Of a DNA stretch of 34,848 nt, positions 18,065 through 27,344 are shown one piece after another. Position 1 is the first letter of the stretch. Each line of letters starts with the position of its first letter. The notes under the pieces are model-generated. The model saw only the letters and a list, made by a program, of their open reading frames with translations, was not told the origin of the DNA and searched no databases. Origin of the DNA: Thermoleophilia bacterium (GTDB lineage Bacteria; Actinomycetota; Thermoleophilia; BMS3ABIN01); the NCBI GenBank assembly GCA_016650015.1, contig JAENWV010000005.1:1-34848 (forward strand), in the 5' to 3' direction. A program made the translations under genes and the position numbers.

Positions 18065-19234
18065 CTATGCACGACCGACGATTTTCCCCCGTCCGTCCGT
18101 CAGGATCACCTCTGCCGTGATGCCGTATTCATCATTGACCCGCGCTGCAACGCGCCTGGCCGTCTCTTCCAGAACCAGGGCGCCCTCCGCGCCCGCTTCC
18201 ACGAGCCTGGTCAGCGCCGCCTCGGTGGTCGGCAGTAGCAGGAGTTCCCGCGTCCGGCTACCGCTCCATCCCGCCGCCTCGGCGCATTCAACCAGTACAT
18301 CGAGGGGCATCGGCGAACGCCGCGAATGGGTGTTGAAATCACCTCGCGCCAGCTTGGCTACCTTGGCGGCGTGGCCCAGGATCACTACCTGCCGCATGCC
18401 ACGCTCCCGCGCCGCCGCCAGCATCATGCCGGTAAAATTTCCCGTCTGCACCACTGCCAGCGGCTCGAAGCCCGCCGCCAGCGCCGCCCTCTCACCCTTG
18501 GCGCCGGGCACCAGTACCGGCCGTTTCACACCGGCTGCCCTGGCCACGTCCAGCTGCGGCAACAACGATTCCTGGTAGGCCGCCGAAGACCAGGGCTCAA
18601 CCCGCCCAGTCGTTCCCAGGATGCTGAGACCACCGATAATGCCAAGCTTCGGATTGAATGTCCTGGACGCCAGCTCCTCACCTTCCGGGATGGAAATCGT
18701 GACCTCGGCGCCCAGCGGCAACACGCGCTTCGCCTCCTTGATAATGAACTTCAGGGGTACCGGGTTGATGGCCGCTTCTCCCGGCTTCACCGGCAGCCCC
18801 TCCAGCGTCACCCGGCCCACGCCTTCGGCGCCATCCACATAAAACTGTCCATCAAGCCGCCCGACGACGCAGACAAAAATCTGAATCCCGTTAGTGATGT
18901 CCGGGTCGTCGCCCGCGTCCTTGACGACGGACACCACACCCTCATCATGCATGGTCATCGGGAAGATCACGTTCTCGCCATTGGGCAGAGTCACATCGAC
19001 CAGCCCCCTGGTATCACAGACGATGCTTGTCTCTTCCTCGGCCGCCGGGTTGCAGGACGGGTAGCCGATGGCGACGGTCAGCGCCGCCGCCCTGGTCGCC
19101 GCCTGGGCGCAGGCACCGGTGGTATAACCGCGGCGCGGCACACGCTTCCCTGAAGCTCCTTGATGGTCGTCTGTGCGCGGGTCCCGGCCGATCTTCCCCG
19201 AATCCTGATTCCCGATCTGCGGCTCCCGGCTCAT
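18065..19234 (-). CDS. cbiD: Cobalt-precorrin-5B C1-methyltransferase
   Basis: RRGYTTGACAQAATRAA, DDPDITNGIQI, GGLSILGTTGRVEPWSSAAY, LGHAAKVAKLARGDFNTHSR. Confidence 0.95.
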   Translation of the reverse strand: MSREPQIGNQDSGKIGRDPRTDDHQGASGKRVPRRGYTTGACAQAATRAAALTVAIGYPSCNPAAEEETSIVCDTRGLVDVTLPNGENVIFPMTMHDEGVVSVVKDAGDDPDITNGIQIFVCVVGRLDGQFYVDGAEGVGRVTLEGLPVKPGEAAINPVPLKFIIKEAKRVLPLGAEVTISIPEGEELASRTFNPKLGIIGGLSILGTTGRVEPWSSAAYQESLLPQLDVARAAGVKRPVLVPGAKGERAALAAGFEPLAVVQTGNFTGMMLAAARERGMRQVVILGHAAKVAKLARGDFNTHSRRSPMPLDVLVECAEAAGWSGSRTRELLLLPTTEAALTRLVEAGAEGALVLEETARRVAARVNDEYGITAEVILTDGRGKIVGRA

Positions 19235-20094
19235 GTCAGGCCTTCCTCCACCTCGAGCAGCTCAAGCCCGACAGCTCCGAGCTCGCCACGCTCCAGCAAT
19301 TCTTCGAGCTTGTGGCGAGCCATGCCTACGGTCAGTGGCAGCTCCTCGACATCGGGGATCATCTCAAAAAGGTAGGAGATCCGTGGCAGCCGCAAATGGC
19401 AACGCTCGATCAGCTCCGGGTCGCTGAAGACTTCGCGCAGGCCGCCGGTGACCGCCAGCCGGCCGCGCCGCAACAGGCAGACCTGCCGGGCATAAAGCGG
19501 CACCAGATCGACGTCGTGCGTCGCCATGACAATGGTCATGCCCTGCCGGTTGAGTTCCAGCAGCAACCGCATCAACCGGCGCTCGCCCATCGGGTCGAGG
19601 CTGGCGGTGGGCTCATCCAGAACCAGAACCCGCGGCTCCATGGCCAGCACCCCGGCGATGGACAGGCGCTTCTTCTGGCCGTAGCTCAGGTGATGGATCG
19701 GCCGGTCGAGCAAGTCGGTAATCGCCACCTGCGCCGCCACCCGCTGTAGCCGGCGCTCCACTTGCTCATCCGGCAGACCCAGGTTCCGCGGCCCGTAACA
19801 GATGTCGTCGCGCACGGTCGGCGCGAATATCTGGTCGTTTGGATCCTGGAAGACAAAGCCGACAGCCCGATTAACTTCGTCAAAGTTCTTGCGCTCGACC
19901 TCCAGGCCAGCCACCGTGACCGCGCCCGACTGGGCCAGCAACAACCCGTTGATATGCTTGAGCAGCGTCGACTTGCCCGAGCCGTTGGCGCCCATCACCG
20001 CCAGGAAGGAACCCTCGGGCACCTCCAGGGAGACGCCGTCAAGCGCCCGGGTGCCGCCGGGATAGGTAAAATGAAGATCGTCGATGCGGATCAC
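19231..20094 (-). CDS. cbiO: Cobalt ECF/ABC transporter ATP-binding protein
   Basis: Walker A GANGSGKSTLLKHINGLL, Q-loop FQDPNDQIF, LSYGQKKRLSIAGVLAMEPRVLVLDEPTASLDP. Confidence 0.95.
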   Translation of the reverse strand: MIRIDDLHFTYPGGTRALDGVSLEVPEGSFLAVMGANGSGKSTLLKHINGLLLAQSGAVTVAGLEVERKNFDEVNRAVGFVFQDPNDQIFAPTVRDDICYGPRNLGLPDEQVERRLQRVAAQVAITDLLDRPIHHLSYGQKKRLSIAGVLAMEPRVLVLDEPTASLDPMGERRLMRLLLELNRQGMTIVMATHDVDLVPLYARQVCLLRRGRLAVTGGLREVFSDPELIERCHLRLPRISYLFEMIPDVEELPLTVGMARHKLEELLERGELGAVGLELLEVEEGLT

Positions 20095-20858
20095 GCCGGG
20101 CCTCCCAGGGCCAGCAGGCTCAAGGCGCCGAGAAACACCGCGACGGCAAGCCCGGCGAGAATATCCAGCCGGCCGGGACGGGACAGCGCGCCGTTGACGA
20201 CCGGCCCCGAACCGCGGCAGCGCATCGCTTCAGAGGACCGTAGTCCACGTTCGTAGACCCGCAGAAAAAGGGAACCGCCCAGCAGGCGGCTGCTCGCCAG
20301 GCCGCAGCGCGCCGAGGACCAGCCGAGCCGCGCCTGCTGGGCCTCCCGCATCCGGGAAAACTCCGCGTGTATGTCAAAAAGATAGCGGTAGGTCAGCTGC
20401 ATGATCTCGATAAAGGTGGCGGGAGCCCTGAACCACCTCAAAGCCAGGCAGAGACGGTTGAGCGGCGTGGTCACCCCCAGGACGACGACAATAAGGCCGC
20501 CGGCGATGACGCGCAAGGAAAGGTAGAGCCCATGAAAAAACCCCTCGAGATGCAGGTCGAACGGACCCAGCGCGGCGAAGACCTCTCCCCCTTTAAAAAC
20601 GGTCTGCGATATTATGGCGAAAAGGGCGAAGGTCGCGGGGAAAGCAATCATCAGCAGCTGCCGGCGGTAGGGAATGCGCCCGGCGATCATCAACAGGGCC
20701 ATGGCGAGGGCGATCACCCCGGACACCAGGTATGAGGCTGCGAGCAGGTTGACCATCAGCAGTCCTGTGACACCGGCGATTTTCACCCTGGGATCGATGC
20801 GGGAGAGAAAGCTGTCACCCCAGGCGTAGCCGTCATCGTTGCGGGAAGCTCCGGTCAT
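20091..20858 (-). CDS. cbiQ: Cobalt ECF transporter T component
   Basis: DPRVKIAGVTGLLMVNL, AREAQQARLG-type and GSLFLRVYERGLRSSEAMRCRG motifs, multi-TM; position next to cbiO. Confidence 0.9.
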   Translation of the reverse strand: MTGASRNDDGYAWGDSFLSRIDPRVKIAGVTGLLMVNLLAASYLVSGVIALAMALLMIAGRIPYRRQLLMIAFPATFALFAIISQTVFKGGEVFAALGPFDLHLEGFFHGLYLSLRVIAGGLIVVVLGVTTPLNRLCLALRWFRAPATFIEIMQLTYRYLFDIHAEFSRMREAQQARLGWSSARCGLASSRLLGGSLFLRVYERGLRSSEAMRCRGSGPVVNGALSRPGRLDILAGLAVAVFLGALSLLALGGPA

Positions 20859-21133
20859 TTCTGGGCCATTTCCTTTTCATCGGCCCCCGGGAAAAGCGTC
20901 CGCCAATAATAACCCGCGGCGAAGCCGGCAATGGCGCCGCCGGAGAGAAAGAAGAAAAGCAGCAAGTCGCCATCTATCTTCCAGGGAAGGACCTGGGATT
21001 CGGCAACGCCTGCCTTTTCCGCGAGAGGCGCGGCGGCGCCTTCAGTGACATCCCCTTGCCATTGCGATTCGGTGAAGAGGACAGCAGTCAGGAATATCGC
21101 CACCACGGCAATTACTATCAGCCAGCGCTTCAT
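20855..21133 (-). CDS. Small two-TM cobalt transport accessory protein (CbiN/PDGLE-like)
   Basis: 92 aa, N- and C-terminal TM, located between cbiM and cbiQ with overlapping start/stop. Confidence 0.65.
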   Translation of the reverse strand: MKRWLIVIAVVAIFLTAVLFTESQWQGDVTEGAAAPLAEKAGVAESQVLPWKIDGDLLLFFFLSGGAIAGFAAGYYWRTLFPGADEKEMAQK

Positions 21134-21789
21134 GGGCGCACCACCACACCCTCGAGAATCTCCGCCCGCTGATTGGCGATAAATACCACCACTCCCGCGG
21201 TGAACAGCGCTTCAGCGATGGCCAGAGGTACCTGGGTCGGCAGGAATGAAGCAAATGCCGCCCCCCAGACATACGACACCGGCTCATCTCCGTGCAAAGC
21301 CAGGGCGAGCTGTAGCGAAGTCAGGCCATAGGTGACCAGATCGCCGATGAAACCGGCCATCCCAGCGGATATCCCGAGGCCAAGCCCGGCTCGGCGGGAA
21401 ATCCTGAACGCGGCGAAGCCGGCAAAGGAGCCGCCGACGGCCATGGAAATGATGTTGGCGCCCCAGCTGGTGATGCCGCCGTGGGCAAAGAAAAGCGCCT
21501 GCAGGAGCAGAGCGACCGAGCCCAGCACCGTCGCGGTCAGCGGCCCTAGAAGTATGGCCGCCATGGGGGTGCCACAGGGATGGGATACCGTCCCCAGTCC
21601 GGGGACGGGGATGGGCATCAGCGATATCACGAAGACGAAGGCGCCCAGCAGGCCGATCAGCGGTCTGGCTGATGGTTGTATGGCCAGACGTCGCTTGAGC
21701 CCGACCAGCCCCGCCCCCACAAATGCCGCCGCCGGCGCATACCAGGCCGCCGCCTGCTGCGCGGGTATCAGTCCTTCCGGTATATGCAT
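21130..21789 (-). CDS. cbiM: Cobalt ECF transporter S component
   Basis: MHIPEGLIPAQQAAAWY, MPIPVPGLGTVSHPCGTPMAAILLGP, LFFAHGGITSWGANIISMAVGG. Confidence 0.95.
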   Translation of the reverse strand: MHIPEGLIPAQQAAAWYAPAAAFVGAGLVGLKRRLAIQPSARPLIGLLGAFVFVISLMPIPVPGLGTVSHPCGTPMAAILLGPLTATVLGSVALLLQALFFAHGGITSWGANIISMAVGGSFAGFAAFRISRRAGLGLGISAGMAGFIGDLVTYGLTSLQLALALHGDEPVSYVWGAAFASFLPTQVPLAIAEALFTAGVVVFIANQRAEILEGVVVRP

Positions 21790-21881
21790 TTAAATTTTCC
21801 TCTTCCTTCCATCGCCTTTTCGATTTACAAGGAAGGTCCTTCGGGACCGGCTTCCGCCTACGGAGCGGTATTGTTTTCCTG

Positions 21882-23141
21882 TCATAATTGCTGTTTGTTG
21901 TCCGCGCTTAAGCGGATCAGCGCGTTGACTATGGCCGCGGCCACGGTGCTGCCGCCGCGGTTGCCAGGCAGGGTTATACAGGGAATGACTGAAGCCGCCA
22001 GTGCTTCTTTGCTGGCGGCGGCGCCGACAAAACCAACCGGCACCCCGACGACCAGCGCCGGGCGCAGCCCCTGCTCCTCAACCAGCCGCAACAGCTCGAA
22101 GAGCGCCGTGGGCGAGTTACCGATGGCGACGATGGCGCCATCGAGGACAGGAGCCGCCAGGCGAATAGCCGCCGCGCCGCGGGTAATGCCCTCCTCTGCC
22201 GCCAGCTCGGCCGACGCCGTGTCCGCGACCAGACAGGTCACTTCGAGTCCACGGATTTGCGTGGTCGGCTGGATGCCGGCGACCACCATGTTGACATCGC
22301 AATAGATGCTGGCGCCGGCGGCAATAGCCTCAACGCCGGCCCCGATGGCAGCAGTGGAAAAAAACATCGCCCTGGCCAGCGAGGGATCACCGGTGGTATG
22401 AACCACACGGCGGATCACCTGGTACTCGGGTTCCCCGGCGTTAGCGGGCTCCAGCAAGCTGTCGATGATCTCAAAACTTTCCACTTCGATCGGGTGCCGG
22501 GCTATCGGCGTGCGGGCAAAGCCGGTGATGGATTTTCCGCTGCCGTCGGTGGTGTCGTCCCGATTGCCGCAGCTGGTATCAACGCCACTTCCGCCGGTGG
22601 AATCATCCCCGCCGCCGCAGCTTGTTTCTTCCCCATCGCCGCAGGTTGCATCGCCCGAACCGCAGGCTGCGCTGCAAAGGGCTGCGAATAAATCCGCGAC
22701 ATCGTCATTGGCTGACCGATCCGCGCTATCTCCGTCCCCGAGCTGATCCATTTTCGCCAACGTGCGGCGGGCCAGAACTTCTACCAGCAGGTCGTCGGTC
22801 CCCAGTGAATCGGCCAGGATGAACTCGGTCCCGGGCAGTTCCAACCGCAACCGGTCCAGTTCTTCGGGGATATCCTGCTTCAGGTGGTTGCCATCGAAAA
22901 GGAAGTAGGGCGCCACCACAACGCGGCGGGCTCCGGCAGTCGCCAGCTCCCGGCAGCATTCGCCCAGCGTCGGCTTGTTGAACTGCAGGGAAGCCACCAG
23001 CACAGGCAACTCCAGCCGTTCCGCCAGGTGGTCGGCAACCCAATTTAGAAGAACGAGCGCTTCGGGAGCCCGGCTACCATGGCCGATGACGACCACGCCG
23101 GTTTCACCACCGGCTTTTCCGGAAATATCAGAGGCTTGCAC
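21882..23141 (-). CDS. CbiX-CbiC fusion (sirohydrochlorin cobaltochelatase / precorrin-8X methylmutase)
   Basis: N-term VVIGHGSRAPEALVLLNWVADHL, VVVAPYFLFDGNHLKQDIPEEL (CbiX); C-term HPIEVESFEIIDSLL, RRVVHTTGDPSLARAMFFS, DVNMVVAGI, NSPTALFELL, VGVPVGFVGAAASKEAL (CbiC). Confidence 0.93.
   Translation of the reverse strand: MQASDISGKAGGETGVVVIGHGSRAPEALVLLNWVADHLAERLELPVLVASLQFNKPTLGECCRELATAGARRVVVAPYFLFDGNHLKQDIPEELDRLRLELPGTEFILADSLGTDDLLVEVLARRTLAKMDQLGDGDSADRSANDDVADLFAALCSAACGSGDATCGDGEETSCGGGDDSTGGSGVDTSCGNRDDTTDGSGKSITGFARTPIARHPIEVESFEIIDSLLEPANAGEPEYQVIRRVVHTTGDPSLARAMFFSTAAIGAGVEAIAAGASIYCDVNMVVAGIQPTTQIRGLEVTCLVADTASAELAAEEGITRGAAAIRLAAPVLDGAIVAIGNSPTALFELLRLVEEQGLRPALVVGVPVGFVGAAASKEALAASVIPCITLPGNRGGSTVAAAIVNALIRLSADNKQQL
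22540..22685 (-). repeat. Degenerate repeats encoding a Cys/Gly/Asp-rich linker in CbiX-CbiC
   Basis: Encodes CSAACGSGDATCGDGEETSCGGGDDSTGGSGVDTSCGNRDDTTDGSG; recurrent ccgcag(c/g)ytg motif at about 21-48 bp spacing on the plus strand. Confidence 0.75.
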
Positions 23142-24597
23142 GAACGCTCGCTCCCTTCACGCCGGCGCAGGCCCCGATCAGCCGTTCGGCCGCCCGGGGG
23201 TTACCGGCGAAATTTATATGAACATATGACGCCAGCAGGTTGCCGGCACTGAATCCGTCTGCCCTGCCACCGGGCTCCCGGCTGGAAAAACAGTCATAGG
23301 CCAGGTTTTCCTCCTGCCAGTCGATGGTGGACCAATGGAACTCGTGGCCGCGAACCCGCTCCCCGCTCGCGAACATCAGGTTGTCAGTCCTGGCTTCGGC
23401 CTCCACATATCCCAGCGCCTGGCGGCTGCCGGTCATGCGTGCCGTAAGCGGCAAGGCGCCAACCATCGTCCGCCGCCGGCCATCGACCTCCAGCTCGCGG
23501 CAGAGGTAGACCAGTCCGCCACACTCGGCATACACCGGCAAGCCATCCCCGACTGCGGCGGCTACGGAAACCCGCATTGACCCGTTGGCCTCGAGCCCGG
23601 CCGCAAACATTTCCGGGTAACCGCCTCCGATATAGAGGCCGTCGCAAGCGGGCAGCTCCGGGTCATGCAGGGGGCTGAAGTAAATCAGTTCCGCGCCAGC
23701 GGCCTCCAGCGCTTCGAGACTGTCAAGATAATAAAAAGAAAAGGCTTCGTCCCGCGCCACCGCCAGGCGGATGCGGGATTGCCCGGGCAGAACCGGCGCC
23801 GCTGGCGCAACAGCAGCCGTCGGCCGTGGTTCAACAACAGCAGTCGCTCCGCGGGACAGCCCCAGCATGGCCTCGAGGTCCAGATTGCCTTCTACATGAT
23901 CGATTATCCGTTCGATCACTTCGGCGGCGGGCTCCCCTTTTTGCCTGACCGCGGCCGCTAACGGTTCATCCGCCTGAACCAGTCCAAGGTGGCGGGAATC
24001 AAGCGAGATATCCCGGCGCCGCGGCAACACGCCCAGCAGTGGCACCCCGGCCTCACGGGCGGCGTCTTTGAGAATGCGCGTGTGTGCGGGACTGCCAACA
24101 TTATTGAGGATTGCCCCCGCCAGATTCAGCCGCCTGTCGAAGGCGGCAAAACCGGTCAACACCGGCGCCAGGCTGCGTGCCTGGCGGGCACAGTCGACCA
24201 CCAGCACCACTGCCGCGCCGGTGAGTCGCGCGATTTCAGCGGTGCTGCACTGATCGCCGGCGCCGGCGCGCCCGTCAAAGAGGCCCATGGCCCCCTCGAT
24301 TACCGCCACCTCAGCCTCGGCAGAACCGCGCGCGTAGATTTCCTGAACCACCTGAGCGGATGTCAGCCAGGTGTCGAGGTTCCGCGACGGAACCCCGGTG
24401 GCCGCCAGATGGTAACCGGGATCAATATAATCGGGACCCGTCTTGAACGGGGCCACCCTGATTCCCTGGCGCCTGAACGCGCCCATCAGGCCGATTGCGA
24501 CCGTCGTCTTGCCGACGCCGCTGGCAACCCCGCCTATCGCCAGAGGGATCACTGGAGCGCCTCCCGAAGCCGGCTCGCGCCGGCCGGAGACGCCCAA
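23128..24597 (-). CDS. cbiA: Cobyrinate a,c-diamide synthase
   Basis: IGGVASGVGKTTVAIGLMGAFRRQGIRVAPFKTGPDYIDPGYH, VIEGAMGLFDGRAG, YAECGGLVYLCREL, GHEFHWS. Confidence 0.95.
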   Translation of the reverse strand: MGVSGRREPASGGAPVIPLAIGGVASGVGKTTVAIGLMGAFRRQGIRVAPFKTGPDYIDPGYHLAATGVPSRNLDTWLTSAQVVQEIYARGSAEAEVAVIEGAMGLFDGRAGAGDQCSTAEIARLTGAAVVLVVDCARQARSLAPVLTGFAAFDRRLNLAGAILNNVGSPAHTRILKDAAREAGVPLLGVLPRRRDISLDSRHLGLVQADEPLAAAVRQKGEPAAEVIERIIDHVEGNLDLEAMLGLSRGATAVVEPRPTAAVAPAAPVLPGQSRIRLAVARDEAFSFYYLDSLEALEAAGAELIYFSPLHDPELPACDGLYIGGGYPEMFAAGLEANGSMRVSVAAAVGDGLPVYAECGGLVYLCRELEVDGRRRTMVGALPLTARMTGSRQALGYVEAEARTDNLMFASGERVRGHEFHWSTIDWQEENLAYDCFSSREPGGRADGFSAGNLLASYVHINFAGNPRAAERLIGACAGVKGASVRASL

Positions 24598-24618
24598 AGC
24601 CGGCTCGCGCCAGCCGGA
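24567..24618. repeat. Imperfect 22-bp direct repeat (period 30) at the cbiA start / intergenic junction
   Basis: aagccggctcgcgccggccgga (24567-24588) and aagccggctcgcgccagccgga (24597-24618). Confidence 0.85.
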
Positions 24619-24646
24619 ACAAACATTCCTCCGCCTGCGGACAACA

Positions 24647-25756
24647 TCATTTCAGCGCCTTTCTCATTGCCGAGACAAGTTGGTGGTTATCCCGCTCGGA
24701 ACGAACCGCCACGCGGATATAGCTGTCGCCCAGGCCCGGAAATGAACGGCATTCCCGCACCAGGATACCCTGGCTCCCCAGCCATTCGGTTATAGCCGCC
24801 GAACCGGCGTCGGAAAGGCGGCACAGCAAAAAGTTGGCCTCGGAAGGCAGTGGCTCTATACCCGGGATAGCCTCGAGGTCGGCGTACAACCGCGCCCGCG
24901 CGGACGCGTTCTGGCGACGGCTGCGCGGCATGTATTCCCAATCGCCCAGCGACGCCTCTCCCGCCGCCAGGGCGAAAGAGTTGACGTTCCAGGGCGGCAT
25001 CAGGGACCGCAGCCGCGAGGCGAAATTCGCCTCGGCCACCAGGCAGCCAAGCCGCAATCCCGCCAGTGCGTGCGACTTGGTGAATGAGCGCACCACGAAA
25101 AGTCCCGGGGAAGCGCCATGGGTAAGAATCGACTGCTCGGGCCCGGAAAAATCGATGAACGCCTCATCAACCACCAGGGCCGCCCCGGCCAGGCGGCATC
25201 GCTGCCACAAAGAGGCTATTTCCTCGATCGGCGCCAGGTAACCGGTGGGATTGTTCGGATTACAGACGAAAACCAGGTCATAGCCATCGGGTTGCAGCCG
25301 CGCGGTTTCGAAAGCGAAGTCCTCGTCCTCTTCCAGCATGAAGGAGTCACAGCTGGCGCCGACCGACTCGCAGGCCCGGCGATACTCGGAGAAAGTCGGC
25401 TCGACGATCAGCACCCGACGCGGTTTTAACGCCGCGGCCAGCCAGTAGATCACCTCGATGCTGCCGTTGCCCGGAACGACCTCATCCGGGAAGACACCCA
25501 GGTAGCTCGCCACCAGGCGCGAAAAGCCGTCGGCATTTTCATCCGGATAATAGTGGATGTCCACCGCGGCCGCCTTGACGGCCGCCAGCGCCGCCGGTGA
25601 AGGACCGAGCAGATTGATGCTGGCGCTGAAGTCGAGCAGCTCTTCCTTGGGTATGCCATGACGGCGCGCCGCATCCAGGCGGCGCCCACCGTGGGCGGGG
25701 ATGGCGTCCGTGCCCGAATCACTGCCGATATAATTTTTTCCGCTCAAATCTTTCAA
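24647..25756 (-). CDS. cobD: Threonine-phosphate decarboxylase (PLP aminotransferase fold)
   Basis: LLDFSASINLLGPSPAALAAV, NPNNPTGYLAP, VVDEAFIDFSG, VRSFTKSHALAGLRLGCLVA. Confidence 0.9.
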   Translation of the reverse strand: MKDLSGKNYIGSDSGTDAIPAHGGRRLDAARRHGIPKEELLDFSASINLLGPSPAALAAVKAAAVDIHYYPDENADGFSRLVASYLGVFPDEVVPGNGSIEVIYWLAAALKPRRVLIVEPTFSEYRRACESVGASCDSFMLEEDEDFAFETARLQPDGYDLVFVCNPNNPTGYLAPIEEIASLWQRCRLAGAALVVDEAFIDFSGPEQSILTHGASPGLFVVRSFTKSHALAGLRLGCLVAEANFASRLRSLMPPWNVNSFALAAGEASLGDWEYMPRSRRQNASARARLYADLEAIPGIEPLPSEANFLLCRLSDAGSAAITEWLGSQGILVRECRSFPGLGDSYIRVAVRSERDNHQLVSAMRKALK

Positions 25757-26370
25757 TATTCGGTCCCCTCGCGGGCCCTGACGTCGTTGTGATAGGGGTG
25801 TTTGATTTCACGCATTTCCGTGACATAGTCGCAGACCCCGATCAGCTCCGGCAGCGCGTAGCGGCCAGTCAGCACCAGCTCGACGCTGCGCGCCTTGTGC
25901 CTCACGAGGTCGATGAGGTCCGCCAGCTTTATCTGCCCGTTTTTGACGACATGGGTGATCTCATCGAGCACCACGAGATCGTGCTCGCCGGCGGTAACCA
26001 GCTCCCGGGCGACCTCCCAGCCGCGCTCGACAGTGTAGCCGCTCTCTTCCACCGCCCGCTGCTCCTGCTTCGTGGCGAAACGCGAGGCCCCGAACTGGCG
26101 GATGGTCAAAGGGCCGCCCATTTTTTCGGCGAAGACCATCTCGCCGGTCATGATTGTCGTCCGCTTGAGAAACTGGATCACCGCCACCTTGCGATCCCGT
26201 CCCAGGGCCCGGAGCGCCAGCCCCAGCGCCGCCGTGGTCTTGCCTTTGCCGTTCCCGGTGTAGAGATGGACCAACCCCTGTCGGCGCGCCTGTTCCCAGA
26301 GCACCCGCGCCAGGCGGTCGTGGTCCTCAAAATTCCTGCCCTTCCCTTTATCCGGGCCTTTTGCGCTCAC
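25753..26370 (-). CDS. cobO: Cob(I)yrinic acid a,c-diamide adenosyltransferase (CobO/BtuR family)
   Basis: GLVHLYTGNGKGKTTAALGLALRALGRDRKVAVIQFLK, DLVVLDEITHVVKNGQI, VLTGRYALPELI. Confidence 0.95.
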   Translation of the reverse strand: MSAKGPDKGKGRNFEDHDRLARVLWEQARRQGLVHLYTGNGKGKTTAALGLALRALGRDRKVAVIQFLKRTTIMTGEMVFAEKMGGPLTIRQFGASRFATKQEQRAVEESGYTVERGWEVARELVTAGEHDLVVLDEITHVVKNGQIKLADLIDLVRHKARSVELVLTGRYALPELIGVCDYVTEMREIKHPYHNDVRAREGTEY

Positions 26371-27344
26371 CTTTTTCGCCTGCTACCCATGAATTTGAAC
26401 GCGGCGATGATCATTCTGGCCAGTAGTCCGGCGCCCAGCACCAGCGCCGAGGAGGCATACATCAGCCGGGCGGCGCGGCCGATGTCGTCATGGACCGGCT
26501 TCCGGAACTCCCCACCCATCACCGGTTTTTGCACCGGTGTGCCGGAGTAAAAATTCTGGCCGCCCAGCCGCACGCCCAAAGCCCCGGCATAAGCCGACTC
26601 GCAAACGCCGGCGTTGGGGCTGTCATGCAGCTTGGCGTCGCAGCGCCATATGGCCAGGGCATCGTTTGAGCTGCCGCCGACCAGAGAGCTGGCAGCCGCA
26701 GCCGCCAGCGCTGTCAGCCGGGCGGGAATAAAACCAACGCTGTCATCCAGCCGGGCGGCGGCCCCGCCGAAATACCGGTACTGTTCGTCCTTGTAACCGA
26801 TCATCGAATCCAGGGTGTTCACCATCTTGTAAGCCAGCGCCAGCGGCGCACCGCCGATGACGGCGAAGAAGAGCGGCGCGATGACCGCGTCGTTGGCGTT
26901 CTCGGCGACGCTCTCGACAGCGGCGCGGATGATATCGTCCTCGCCGAGTTCATCCGTGTCGCGGCCTACCATTGCCGAGACCGCCTCGCGGCCCTCCCCG
27001 ATGCCGAGCGCAACTCCATCCTCCGTGCGAATGGCCTGTTCATACAGGGAACGCGCCGCCAGCGCCGTCGATATGAGCGCCACCTCGGCCACACCGGAAA
27101 ACGGGCGTGGCAACAACCTTAAAAACCCGCGGGTGAGCAGATAGGTCCCTGTGGGCAGCAGAACCGCCGTCGCCGCCCCGGAAATACGCTGGCTACGAGG
27201 GAGCCGCTCCCGGCCGGGCGCCGCCCAGTCCGCCAGATCCACGGCCTTGCCCATCCAGCAAACCGGGTGCCAGGCCGCCGGCGGTTCTCCAGCCATCAGA
27301 TCCAGGGTATAACCCAGAAATATTTTAACCGCGGTTGCCGTCAT
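26367..27344 (-). CDS. cbiB: Adenosylcobinamide-phosphate synthase
   Basis: YTLDLMAGEPPAAWHPVCWMGKAV, VGRDTDELGEDDIIRAAVESVAENANDAVIAPLFF, YKMVNTLDSMIGYK. Confidence 0.95.
   Translation of the reverse strand: MTATAVKIFLGYTLDLMAGEPPAAWHPVCWMGKAVDLADWAAPGRERLPRSQRISGAATAVLLPTGTYLLTRGFLRLLPRPFSGVAEVALISTALAARSLYEQAIRTEDGVALGIGEGREAVSAMVGRDTDELGEDDIIRAAVESVAENANDAVIAPLFFAVIGGAPLALAYKMVNTLDSMIGYKDEQYRYFGGAAARLDDSVGFIPARLTALAAAAASSLVGGSSNDALAIWRCDAKLHDSPNAGVCESAYAGALGVRLGGQNFYSGTPVQKPVMGGEFRKPVHDDIGRAARLMYASSALVLGAGLLARMIIAAFKFMGSRRKR

Noticed and set aside
16640-19245. Shared cccggctcat-type sequence at the cobI and cbiD starts as a dispersed regulatory repeat
   Set aside because: Only about 11 bp shared, GC-rich and overlapping the coding start; compatible with chance.
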